The notes under the pieces are model-generated. The model had not been told where the DNA came from, made no database searches, and worked only from the letters and a program-made list of their open reading frames with translations. Of a stretch of 6,848 bases of DNA, positions 1 through 5,501 are shown in pieces; position 1 is the stretch's first letter; each line of letters begins with the position of its first letter. This DNA is from an uncultured Actinomycetes bacterium. GTDB lineage: Bacteria; Actinomycetota; Acidimicrobiia; Acidimicrobiales; RAAP-2. The position numbers and the translations under genes were made by a program. The stretch lies in the NCBI GenBank assembly GCA_903830745.1, contig CAIKVF010000205.1, positions 1-6,848 of the forward strand. Reading direction: 5' to 3'.

Positions 1-130
1 AAGTCCCACCATCAAAAGGGGCACCAATAATGGCTGCTTTAGAGCTATCCCATTCAGACGCGACGTCGGGGTCAGCAGCAGGGATGCCCAGAAATGTTGC
101 ATCTGGTCCGTAAAGGTTTCCTATGCGCAT
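1..130 (-). CDS. speB: Ureohydrolase family, probable agmatinase, N-terminal part only
   Basis: This is the start of a gene that runs leftward out of the window; only 43 codons are visible. The ATG at 130-128 is preceded by AGGGAG (plus-strand 135-140) four bases upstream, a good ribosome binding site. The peptide begins MRIGNLYGPDATFLGIPA and reaches AAIIGAPFDGGT at residues 32-43. A short leader, then 'FLG.PA', then 'GAPFDGGT', is how agmatinases and related arginase-fold enzymes begin. Agmatinase hydrolyses agmatine to putrescine and urea in the cytoplasm using two Mn ions. The metal ligands lie beyond the edge, so guanidinobutyrase, guanidinopropionase or another ureohydrolase cannot be excluded. 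It is divergent from the SRPBCC gene across an 82-bp intergenic region. The family call is fairly sure; the substrate is inferred. Confidence 0.78.
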   Translation of the reverse strand, partial: MRIGNLYGPDATFLGIPAADPDVASEWDSSKAAIIGAPFDGGT

Positions 131-154
131 GGTGCTCCCTTAGTGACGTATGCC

Positions 155-183
155 TGTATCTAAACATACCTAATTTGAGTCAA
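155..183 (-). promoter_or_regulatory. Predicted promoter of the ureohydrolase gene
   Basis: On the minus strand TTGACT (plus positions 178-183) is followed after 17 nt by GATACA (plus positions 155-160). The -35 is close to consensus; the -10 is weak. Transcription would begin near 148, giving a leader of about 18 nt that contains the AGGGAG ribosome binding site. A GTATG/CATAC inverted pair (148-152 and 165-169) brackets the -10 and could be an operator. This rests on motif reading only. Confidence 0.4.
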
Positions 184-200
184 CAATTTTGCTGTTGCCC

Positions 201-206
201 TACGAT
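201..206 (+). promoter_or_regulatory. Possible -10 element of the SRPBCC gene, leaderless type
   Basis: TACGAT fits the actinobacterial -10 pattern TAnnnT and ends six bases before the ATG at 213. That places the expected transcription start on the A of the start codon, as in leaderless mRNAs, which are common in Actinobacteria. No good -35 lies at the usual distance (TTGAGT at 175-180 is 20 nt away), so the call is tentative. Confidence 0.35.
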
Positions 207-212
207 ATAGGT

Positions 213-644
213 ATGTCAATGAAAAACATCATTTCCACATCCAGAGTCATTGCTGCCCCAGCATCAAAGATTTTTGATCTGCTCGCCGATCCTCGTCAAC
301 ACTCAAAACTTGATGGGTTGGGATCAGTTGTCTCGGTTCTAAAAGGACCAGATCGATTATTTCTCGGTGCAAAGTTCAAGATGCAGATGAACCGCAAGGC
401 AAAGTACGCAACTTCAAACGTTGTATCAACATTTGAAGAAAATAAGGCTATTGCATGGCATCACTTCTCACAATTCATTTGGCGCTACGACTTAGAAGAA
501 GTGCCGGGCGGAACAAAGGTCACCGAGTCATTTGACTTCACTAAGCCGTGGGGGTTTTTCATTCCTCTGATTGGCTGGGACACAGCAGATCTTCGAGGCA
601 TGGAGAAGACCTTGGAAATACTTGAAAAGGTTGTTACGGCGTAA
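213..644 (+). CDS. SRPBCC (START-like) family protein
   Basis: A cytoplasmic protein of about 143 residues of the polyketide cyclase/dehydrase (SRPBCC) type, a helix-grip fold that encloses a hydrophobic ligand. From the second methionine it begins MKNIISTSRVIAAPASKIFD, the usual first strand and 'I.AP...IFDLLADP..H..LDG' start of the family. A middle strand with FLGAKFKMQM follows, then a strand pair with ITWHH-like 'AIAWHHF' and 'WRYDLEEVPGGTKVTESFDF', and a long C-terminal helix (about the last 25 residues, GMEKTLEILEKVV). Length is typical. The ligand is unknown. The ATG at 213 was chosen because TACGAT lies six bases upstream; ATG 219 with AGG at 209-211 is equally credible, and TTG 189 has no support. 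The stop lies inside the DUF3048 gene on the other strand, an 11-bp tail-to-tail overlap. No signal peptide or membrane segment is visible. Confidence 0.8.
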   Translation: MSMKNIISTSRVIAAPASKIFDLLADPRQHSKLDGLGSVVSVLKGPDRLFLGAKFKMQMNRKAKYATSNVVSTFEENKAIAWHHFSQFIWRYDLEEVPGGTKVTESFDFTKPWGFFIPLIGWDTADLRGMEKTLEILEKVVTA

Positions 645-1632
645 CGGTTACTTTGGCACCAGTATTGATTAGCTCTACCCACGTCTGTCCCGGAGTCAAC
701 GCAACAACCTTGCCAGCCAATGTTTTATAGATGACCGGATCTGACATTGATGGCCCTCGTGACCATGTCGCTTGTATTTCTTTACCGGCTGTAAAAATTT
801 GCGCAGTTCCAGATCCTTGTAAGTCTGCGTACGAGCTCATGGTGCCGATGCCATTGACGTAGTTGACAAACATAACAATCACATTCTTTGGTGACTCGCG
901 TTCACCGGTTCCTGTAATGTCTGCATTTCCAAATATGGATCTATCCCATGATTTTGTCGATGAATTCCAGTCCCAGGTCACAGAAAAATTACTTGGAAAG
1001 CCAACTATGAACGAGGTAACCCTCGTGCCAGTTACTTTTTTACCAGCTGGGCGATACGTAAATAATGGTTTAGGTGGCGTAGGCGTGCCACCAACAGCGA
1101 ACAGTGACTCTCCAACGGCGTAAAGGTTGTGTGGCGCTTGACGCTTAGTATCGCGGAACATTGCAGTGCCGGCATTTGATTCATTTATTAATTTCACCGG
1201 AGCTGTTTGAATGCTGTTAAGTGCGTACTGAGCACCACCGGAATACGCAAAAATTCCCCCTAGTGGGTAAACAATCTGAGTGTCGGTTGGGCGAACTGAA
1301 CGGACTGGCCCAATCTGTGTTGGAGCAGATGAATTAAATACAGCGGCGAGTCGAGTTATTCCGCCGTTGACAATTTCTTCATAGACATCGTCAGCTTTGG
1401 TAATCCCCCACTGAGGCATTGCATCAGGTGTGTTCTCTATCTTGATGGTGAGCGCAGGGCGCATGGCTGCATCGCCTGAGATGTCAGGAAGCCCAGTCAA
1501 CGGAGCACTTTGGTACACAACACTTGTAGTTGTTTCCGATGTGTGTTTTAGCTTTGACGCAATCGTTGGCCAAAGTCGAACGCCGGCGGCAACAAAAAGT
1601 ACAAGAATTACAATCGTTAGAAGTTTGCGCAC
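634..1632 (-). CDS. DUF3048 domain protein (YerB-like), membrane-anchored
   Basis: A 332-residue protein, probably anchored by one N-terminal segment (residues 4-20, TIVILVLFVAAG) with the rest outside the membrane. There is no lipobox cysteine, unlike Bacillus YerB, which is a lipoprotein. The N-terminal DUF3048 domain spans roughly residues 45-190, with the hallmark stretches RPALTIKIENTPDAMPQ (58-74), VYEEIVNGGITR (83-94), IGPVRSVRPTD (107-117) and RDTKRQAPHNLY (160-171). The C-terminal domain (about 215-330) contains ATWSR (288-292) and GQTWVELI (315-322). The biochemical function of the family is not established; extracytoplasmic location and a possible cell-envelope role are inferred. 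The GTG start lies one base after the TAA of the upstream GNAT gene, with AAG directly against it and no well-spaced ribosome binding site, so translation is probably coupled. It is the last gene of the minus-strand run and ends inside the SRPBCC gene without a terminator hairpin. Confidence 0.85.
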   Translation of the reverse strand: MRKLLTIVILVLFVAAGVRLWPTIASKLKHTSETTTSVVYQSAPLTGLPDISGDAAMRPALTIKIENTPDAMPQWGITKADDVYEEIVNGGITRLAAVFNSSAPTQIGPVRSVRPTDTQIVYPLGGIFAYSGGAQYALNSIQTAPVKLINESNAGTAMFRDTKRQAPHNLYAVGESLFAVGGTPTPPKPLFTYRPAGKKVTGTRVTSFIVGFPSNFSVTWDWNSSTKSWDRSIFGNADITGTGERESPKNVIVMFVNYVNGIGTMSSYADLQGSGTAQIFTAGKEIQATWSRGPSMSDPVIYKTLAGKVVALTPGQTWVELINTGAKVTVTP

Positions 1633-1633
1633 C

Positions 1634-2095
1634 TTAGTAACTTAATAACAATTTATAGATAATGGTATGCGGGAGTTTTGTTTCGGGACTTAAGTGCTCC
1701 GACCCTGCAATCAACTGCCAGTCATGCGCTCGGTAGAAGTCGAGCGCCGTATCTCGACCATTAGCCCAAACTTGCTCGACCCCTAGAGATCTGAGCTCGT
1801 CTTCTGCAACATCGAGCACAATCCCCCCAAGACCTTTCCCCTGTACATCAAAATCAGTTGCAACGTAGCGAAGCTGATATGTCTTTAGTTCTGGATTTAT
1901 TGGCGACTCAGATGGATAGAGCGATGCGCTAACTACAACTCGCTCACCAAGTAGTCCTGCGTAGTGAATTGATGTTTCTTCAGTATCGCGGGCATACGCC
2001 ACAGAAACATCAGGGTTATCTGCACGCAGAACTCGGCGGCGAAGATCATAAAGAACTTCAGGCTCAACCCGTCGAACTTCAAATGTATTAGTCAA
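1634..2095 (-). CDS. GNAT family N-acetyltransferase, YitI-like
   Basis: A 153-residue cytoplasmic acetyltransferase expected to move an acetyl group from acetyl-CoA to an amine. The acetyl-CoA pyrophosphate loop (Q/R-x-x-G-x-G) is visible as QGKGLG at residues 85-90, after the strand YQLRYVAT (73-80). Near the C-terminus ANGRDTALDFYRAHDW (111-126) matches the 'N.R..A..FY...W/GF' strand-helix of GNATs. The arrangement 'LR..VLR...P' (18-27), 'HYAGLLGERVV..ASLYP' and the late PHTIIYKL resembles the YitI-type group, whose substrates are unknown. The TTG start at 2095 lies inside the end of the preceding gene (8-bp overlap, TTGACTAA). An in-frame TGA four codons earlier rules out an upstream start, and GGTGAAG just upstream may serve as ribosome binding site. 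It does not resemble the neighbouring GNAT beyond the fold, so a recent duplication is unlikely. Confidence 0.85.
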   Translation of the reverse strand: MTNTFEVRRVEPEVLYDLRRRVLRADNPDVSVAYARDTEETSIHYAGLLGERVVVSASLYPSESPINPELKTYQLRYVATDFDVQGKGLGGIVLDVAEDELRSLGVEQVWANGRDTALDFYRAHDWQLIAGSEHLSPETKLPHTIIYKLLLSY

Positions 2096-2582
2096 GTTTC
2101 TTCACCATTGTCACAAGCTTTATTGAAGTATCTCTATCCATTGTCACAGAACCGCCATTAAGTGAAAAACCTATTTTGGTGTAAAAAGAACGAGCCCGCT
2201 GCATTGATTCAGTCACGTGCAGATAGAGCTCAGTTCCACCCTGGTCTTTAGCCCATTCTTCAACAGCATTGACGAGATCAGTAGCGACGCCGGTACCCCG
2301 CGCTCTTGGGCTTACAAACATTCCAAATAGCCAGAACGTGTTTGGAAACTGTGTATTTAGTCCACCCGTAGCCATTCCAACTACCTCACCATCAATTTCT
2401 CCGAGGTAGTAATTACCTGACGCCATTTCTTTCCAACGCGCAGGTGTCCAGAGCTCAGACTCTTTATATGTTGAACCATACGCATCTGGAGAATCTTTCA
2501 ACGCCTCTAGACGAATGTTACGCAGAACAATGTGGTCATTCTCATTACTGCGACGAATGGAGAACTCGGTACTAGTTGTCAA
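2088..2582 (-). CDS. GNAT family N-acetyltransferase following paiB
   Basis: A complete 164-residue GNAT protein. Residues 8-40 (SIRRSNENDHIVLRNIRLEA and onward) form the first strand and helices. GEIDGEVVGMATGG (61-74) is strand 2-3, and FWLFGMFVSPRARGTGVA (83-100) gives strand 4 and the acetyl-CoA loop, R95-G-T-G98-V-A100. LYLHVTE (119-125) and ARSFYTKIGF (130-139) complete the core; the FY...GF tyrosine is the usual general-acid candidate. The substrate cannot be read from the sequence. In Bacillus subtilis the spermidine/spermine acetyltransferase PaiA is encoded beside PaiB, and this gene overlaps a paiB-like gene by 11 bp, so polyamine acetylation is a reasonable hypothesis by context only. 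The TTG start at 2582 has an in-frame TGA two codons upstream and no strong ribosome binding site, which points to translational coupling. Confidence 0.87.
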   Translation of the reverse strand: MTTSTEFSIRRSNENDHIVLRNIRLEALKDSPDAYGSTYKESELWTPARWKEMASGNYYLGEIDGEVVGMATGGLNTQFPNTFWLFGMFVSPRARGTGVATDLVNAVEEWAKDQGGTELYLHVTESMQRARSFYTKIGFSLNGGSVTMDRDTSIKLVTMVKKLD

Positions 2583-3189
2583 GATTCATTCGATGTGCGA
2601 CATTTTGCTCACTAAGTGTTCCCTGGGCAAAATTGTCACGAACACTGTTGTGATCGATTTCTGGACGATTCTGAGAAAGTTTTGCTTTCCCTTGAATATC
2701 AGTAACCAATATTTCAAGGCCCACAATCGCTTTTAGTTGTTGGTCGTAATACTCACTTGGCATTTCAGAAATTAGCCACTGTGGGTTGCGTTGTCTTTCA
2801 AATTCTTCAGTAACTGAAGTTGTCTGTTTCTTCAGCCACTCAGCGTCTGGATGAACTGTTACCGTGCCACGAACTTCTGCCATGACAAAGTTCCACGTAG
2901 GCACTACTTCGTGTTTTTCGAATCGACTTGGATAATTGCTCGGCGACACGTACGCAGACGCAGCCAAGAAAACAGCAAGTACTTCGTCACCATTGTTCAG
3001 CGTTCTCCACCACTTATTCGCCTTAGCAACGTGAGAAGTCAGTTTTGTTCGGTCTGCACTAACAACGACAGGAACAAAAACACTTTCCATGCCTTCAGGT
3101 CCACTAACTACGAGTAGCCCAGCACCAGCATCTTTGACAATGTCCCACGCAGCTTCTTGTTCAACCCTGAACTTTGGTGGAATGTACAT
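2572..3189 (-). CDS. paiB: PaiB-like FMN-binding protein (negative transcriptional regulator family)
   Basis: A 205-residue protein of the PaiB family, a split-barrel flavin-binding fold related to pyridoxamine-phosphate oxidases. It opens with MYIPPKF, the usual N-terminus. Family landmarks are HVAKANKWW (53-61), LAVF followed by AYVSPSNYPSR (79-89), HEVVPTWNF (93-101), and IVGLEILVTDIQGKAKLSQNRP read as two parts at 155-164 and 165-176. Length matches full-length members. In Bacillus subtilis PaiB works with the acetyltransferase PaiA, and the pai genes were described as affecting sporulation and degradative enzyme expression; whether PaiB binds DNA directly is uncertain, and a flavin-dependent function is also possible. 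The ATG lies four bases after the ClC stop with only a weak purine stretch before it, and the 3' end overlaps the GNAT gene, so all are probably co-transcribed. Confidence 0.88.
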   Translation of the reverse strand: MYIPPKFRVEQEAAWDIVKDAGAGLLVVSGPEGMESVFVPVVVSADRTKLTSHVAKANKWWRTLNNGDEVLAVFLAASAYVSPSNYPSRFEKHEVVPTWNFVMAEVRGTVTVHPDAEWLKKQTTSVTEEFERQRNPQWLISEMPSEYYDQQLKAIVGLEILVTDIQGKAKLSQNRPEIDHNSVRDNFAQGTLSEQNVAHRMNLDN

Positions 3190-3193
3190 GTAG

Positions 3194-4576
3194 TTATTCT
3201 ACTTTGCGCGGAAGTCGTGCAGAATAAATTGAGTAGCCGTCAACTTGGCGCACAAGGGTCGTTGCAATTGTCGTTGCAAAAATCATTGGTAGCGCTAAAT
3301 GAAATCCAGATTGGGTAAGTTCAAAAACAATTACCAAGCTTGCTAATGGCGCTTGCATTGAAGATGCCAGCATCGCTGCAGCGCCAATAAGGGCGAATGC
3401 ACCAATTGGTGTCCCTGGGTAGAAATGGGTCCAGATAATGCCAAGAAACGCCCCCAAGACGGCTCCCGTGCTCAAGAAAGGTGTGAACAAACCACCCGCG
3501 GCACCACTGCCCAAAGTTAGAGATGTCAGTAGCGGTTTAAGGGCAAACAAGAGAAATAGGAGACCAGCGCTGCCTAAACCCAAGAACGCATCATGCGCCA
3601 TGTCTTTGCCATTACCAAACAACTGTGGATACTTGACACCAATGATCCCAACAATGCCAAACACAAGAGGCATCTTCCAAAAAATTGAATTGCCTTTTGC
3701 TCGCTTATGCGCCATGAACCCAATCAAACGAATAAAGAGGACAGCTACAACACCAATTATTAATCCCGCGAATAGTGACCAGACCATGAGCGAAGAACTG
3801 AATTTGAAATTAGGAATGTCACCATACGTTGGACCAGAAGACAGATACAGCCATCCAGTCCACGTCGCAATGAGTGAACATGCCAGTGCGGGCAACACTG
3901 TTGGGAGCGTGAAGCTGCCAATGAGCACTTCTGCAGTAAATATCGCACCACCAAGTGGCACGTTGTACACCGCAGCTAGGCCAGCTCCGCCGCCACATGC
4001 AACAAGTAGTCGCTTCTGCGTAGAAGTCAGATCAAACCAGTGTGACAAAACACTTCCTGAAACTCCACCCATAAGTTTTGGCGCTGCTTCACGACCAATG
4101 CTCGCACCTAGTCCAATGACAATTTCTGAAAGAAATGAAGTGAGGAAACTACGTCGAAGAGAAAGTTCTCCGTCGCCAGTCCAAATTGCTTCATCGATTT
4201 CTGATTTCTCATTCTTCAAATACCTCCGAATAAGGAACCAGCCGATTGCTCCAATTAAGCCAGAGGCCAGGAGGACAACAACTCTGTGCACGCCAGATGT
4301 GGCACTCGCTGCATCGCTGTAGCTTCCAGAGTTGTAGTTAAACGCCAGGTGCTCGAATTGCTTTAGAACCCACATCAGCGCAATACCGAAGAGTCCTGTT
4401 GCAACACCTGTCAGACACAGCGCTATCCAGAACTTCGGAGTGAGTGGTGCTTCGTCAGATGTGACGTTAGGTTGCTCCATGGCGCCACGGCCAGAAGCGA
4501 TTCGGCTCTTAATTAATGGCTGTGGAAAGCGCTGACGCTCACTTTCACCACTTCGTTTTTTGAACATATTCCCCAT
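3194..4576 (-). CDS. ClC family chloride channel or H+/Cl- antiporter, divergent type
   Basis: A 460-residue inner-membrane protein with many hydrophobic helices from about residue 48 to 443, the usual size of a bacterial ClC without CBS domains. Visible family motifs are GLGASIGREAAPKLMGG (155-171), where E163 is the gating glutamate; CGGGAGLAAVYNVPLGGAIF (194-213); and GSGAAGGLFTPFL (356-368), the GxFxP anion site. A tyrosine near the end (Y448 or Y451, in GYSIYSARL) may be the inner-gate residue. Two classical features are absent: no GSGIP is seen before the GREAAP helix (about 121-126 reads KNEKSE), and the internal proton glutamate of the E. coli antiporter aligns with V217 (TAEVL). Related sequences with GREVAP-like motifs occur in Actinobacteria, so this is probably a clade property. 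The ATG at 4576 lacks a clear ribosome binding site; M4 and M33 are alternative starts. The first 45 residues are basic and presumably cytoplasmic. Confidence 0.9.
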   Translation of the reverse strand: MGNMFKKRSGESERQRFPQPLIKSRIASGRGAMEQPNVTSDEAPLTPKFWIALCLTGVATGLFGIALMWVLKQFEHLAFNYNSGSYSDAASATSGVHRVVVLLASGLIGAIGWFLIRRYLKNEKSEIDEAIWTGDGELSLRRSFLTSFLSEIVIGLGASIGREAAPKLMGGVSGSVLSHWFDLTSTQKRLLVACGGGAGLAAVYNVPLGGAIFTAEVLIGSFTLPTVLPALACSLIATWTGWLYLSSGPTYGDIPNFKFSSSLMVWSLFAGLIIGVVAVLFIRLIGFMAHKRAKGNSIFWKMPLVFGIVGIIGVKYPQLFGNGKDMAHDAFLGLGSAGLLFLLFALKPLLTSLTLGSGAAGGLFTPFLSTGAVLGAFLGIIWTHFYPGTPIGAFALIGAAAMLASSMQAPLASLVIVFELTQSGFHLALPMIFATTIATTLVRQVDGYSIYSARLPRKVE

Positions 4577-4583
4577 TAGTTTT

Positions 4584-4599
4584 CTACGACTAATCGTAG
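4584..4599 (-). promoter_or_regulatory. Perfect hairpin just upstream of the ClC gene
   Basis: Read on the minus strand, CTACGATTAGTCGTAG has a 6-bp stem (CTACGA/TCGTAG) and a TTAG loop, and ends seven bases before the ClC ATG. It is followed by AAAAC, not a T run, so it is not an intrinsic terminator. It could be an operator or an mRNA hairpin that affects translation start. TACGAT inside it also fits a -10 pattern. The 53-nt gap between the aldolase and ClC genes holds nothing else that I recognise. Confidence 0.4.
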
Positions 4600-4629
4600 T
4601 CTCGAGGACAATGCGATTAACGCGACGAA

Positions 4630-5427
4630 TTAGTCAAATAACTCTGGATCAGTTTTTACAATGTCATCCCAGAGTGGCTGGAAAGAGAACCATCCAGCAA
4701 GTGGGTGACCAGTTTGCTCCAATGTGTAGCGAGCATTCTCGTCAGAAATGTGAATTGGCTTACCAGCTGCTTCGGCCAATAGCTGCGCTTGGCAAGTTCG
4801 CTCCATAGTGATGAACCACCATGCTGCTTCATCGACTGTTTGGCCCACTGTAAAGAGTCCGTGGTTCTGGTGAATTGCAGCCTTGCAATTTCCAAGTCCG
4901 TCAGCAAGAACGCGACCGCTCTCTTCGTCGAGAACAATTCGCCCTCCTCCTTCTGTAACGAGTACATGGTCTTCAAAGAACACGCATGCATCTTGTGTAA
5001 GTGGGTCGAGTGTGCGTCCAAGTGATGAGAATGCTTTTCCATAAACCGAGTGAGAGTGCGCAGCGGCAATAACGTCAGGTCGAGCTGCGTGAACGGCAGC
5101 GTGAATTACAAAAGCTGCTCGGTTCACTGGCTTGTCACCATGGACAACTTCTCCACTGTGGTTTACCAAGATGAGATCTGATACACGAACGTGACGGAAA
5201 TTCATTCCAAAGGGGTTAACCCAGAAATGATCAAGTAGTTCAGGGTCACGTGCGGTGATGTGCCCAGCAACACCTTCAGAAAATCCGAGCTTTCCAAAAA
5301 TTCGAAGCGCACCAGCGAGCTTCTCTTTGCGGTGCTGTCTTTCGGCCTCAATTGAGTCAAATGTTGGAGGAAGATTGAACTTCAACTCGCTCTGTTGTGG
5401 TGTGAACTTCTCAGCAATATCAGTCAT
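4630..5427 (-). CDS. Class II aldolase/adducin family protein
   Basis: A 265-residue cytoplasmic protein with one aldolase_II (adducin head) domain, about residues 34-220. The zinc-site histidines of the fold are visible as AAAHSHSVYG (121-130; H124 and H126) and QNHGLFTVG (187-195; H189). EGVAGHITARDP (51-62) is the phosphate-loop region, usually G-N-x-S, and NPFGMNF (71-77) follows. The catalytic glutamate of L-fuculose-phosphate aldolase, about 19 residues before the first zinc histidine, is absent here: the region reads VNRAAFVIHAAVHAARPDV. This is usual in the adducin-like subgroup, so lyase, epimerase or decarboxylase activity cannot be assigned. ATG 5427 was chosen because AGGGGA lies four bases upstream; the longer GTG reading frame from 5457 has no such site. 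It follows the hydroxyacid dehydrogenase by 74 nt, which suggests shared metabolism of a hydroxy-acid or sugar acid. Confidence 0.85.
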   Translation of the reverse strand: MTDIAEKFTPQQSELKFNLPPTFDSIEAERQHRKEKLAGALRIFGKLGFSEGVAGHITARDPELLDHFWVNPFGMNFRHVRVSDLILVNHSGEVVHGDKPVNRAAFVIHAAVHAARPDVIAAAHSHSVYGKAFSSLGRTLDPLTQDACVFFEDHVLVTEGGGRIVLDEESGRVLADGLGNCKAAIHQNHGLFTVGQTVDEAAWWFITMERTCQAQLLAEAAGKPIHISDENARYTLEQTGHPLAGWFSFQPLWDDIVKTDPELFD

Positions 5428-5448
5428 GGTTCCCCTTTGATTGCGCTC

Positions 5449-5472
5449 TAGACCCACTCTACATCTGGTCTA
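5449..5472. repeat. Inverted repeat upstream of the aldolase gene
   Basis: TAGACC at 5449-5454 and GGTCTA at 5467-5472 form a perfect 6-bp inverted pair with a 12-nt spacer, extended on each side with one mismatch (TCTAGACC against TTTAGACC). It lies 22 nt upstream of the aldolase ATG, within the 74-nt gap after the dehydrogenase gene. It may be an operator or an intercistronic mRNA hairpin; there is no T run, so it is not a terminator. Chance cannot be excluded. Confidence 0.3.
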
Positions 5473-5486
5473 AATACCTGGCCATA

Positions 5487-5496
5487 TTTACGTAAA
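5487..5496. promoter_or_regulatory. Ten-base palindrome TTTACGTAAA after the dehydrogenase gene
   Basis: TTTACGTAAA is a perfect palindrome five bases downstream of the dehydrogenase stop and about 60 nt upstream of the aldolase start. It could be a regulator binding site for an internal promoter; on the minus strand TTTACG with TTAGAC 17 nt later is a very weak promoter-like pair. It is A/T-rich and short, so chance is a real alternative. Confidence 0.22.
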
Positions 5497-5501
5497 ACGC
5501 T

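Noticed and set aside
189..212. TTG start that would lengthen the SRPBCC protein by eight residues
   Set aside because: It has no ribosome binding site, the extra residues are not part of the family's N-terminus, and the likely -10 (201-206) lies inside this stretch.
863..1123. Plus-strand 86-codon frame within DUF3048, and similar short frames at 1430-1645, 2515-2736, 2851-3117 and 5553-5807
   Set aside because: All are antisense to well-supported genes and show no recognisable domains or ribosome binding sites.
1634..2582. Recent tandem duplication of the two GNAT genes
   Set aside because: Their N-termini, acetyl-CoA loops (QGKGLG against RGTGVA) and C-terminal motifs differ throughout; they share only the general fold.
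3438..4322. Long plus-strand open frame (294 codons) opposite the ClC gene
   Set aside because: It is fully antisense to a gene with clear ClC motifs. Its translation is rich in Pro, Ser, Arg and Thr with no domain, as expected from the complement of a membrane-protein gene.
4656..5069. Minus-strand 137-codon frame inside the aldolase gene
   Set aside because: It lies within the aldolase gene in another frame, has no family motif, and has an unusual His, Leu and Thr composition.
5428..5457. GTG start that would lengthen the aldolase-like protein by ten residues
   Set aside because: The extra codons contain the AGGGGA ribosome binding site of the ATG at 5427, and the added peptide has no family counterpart.
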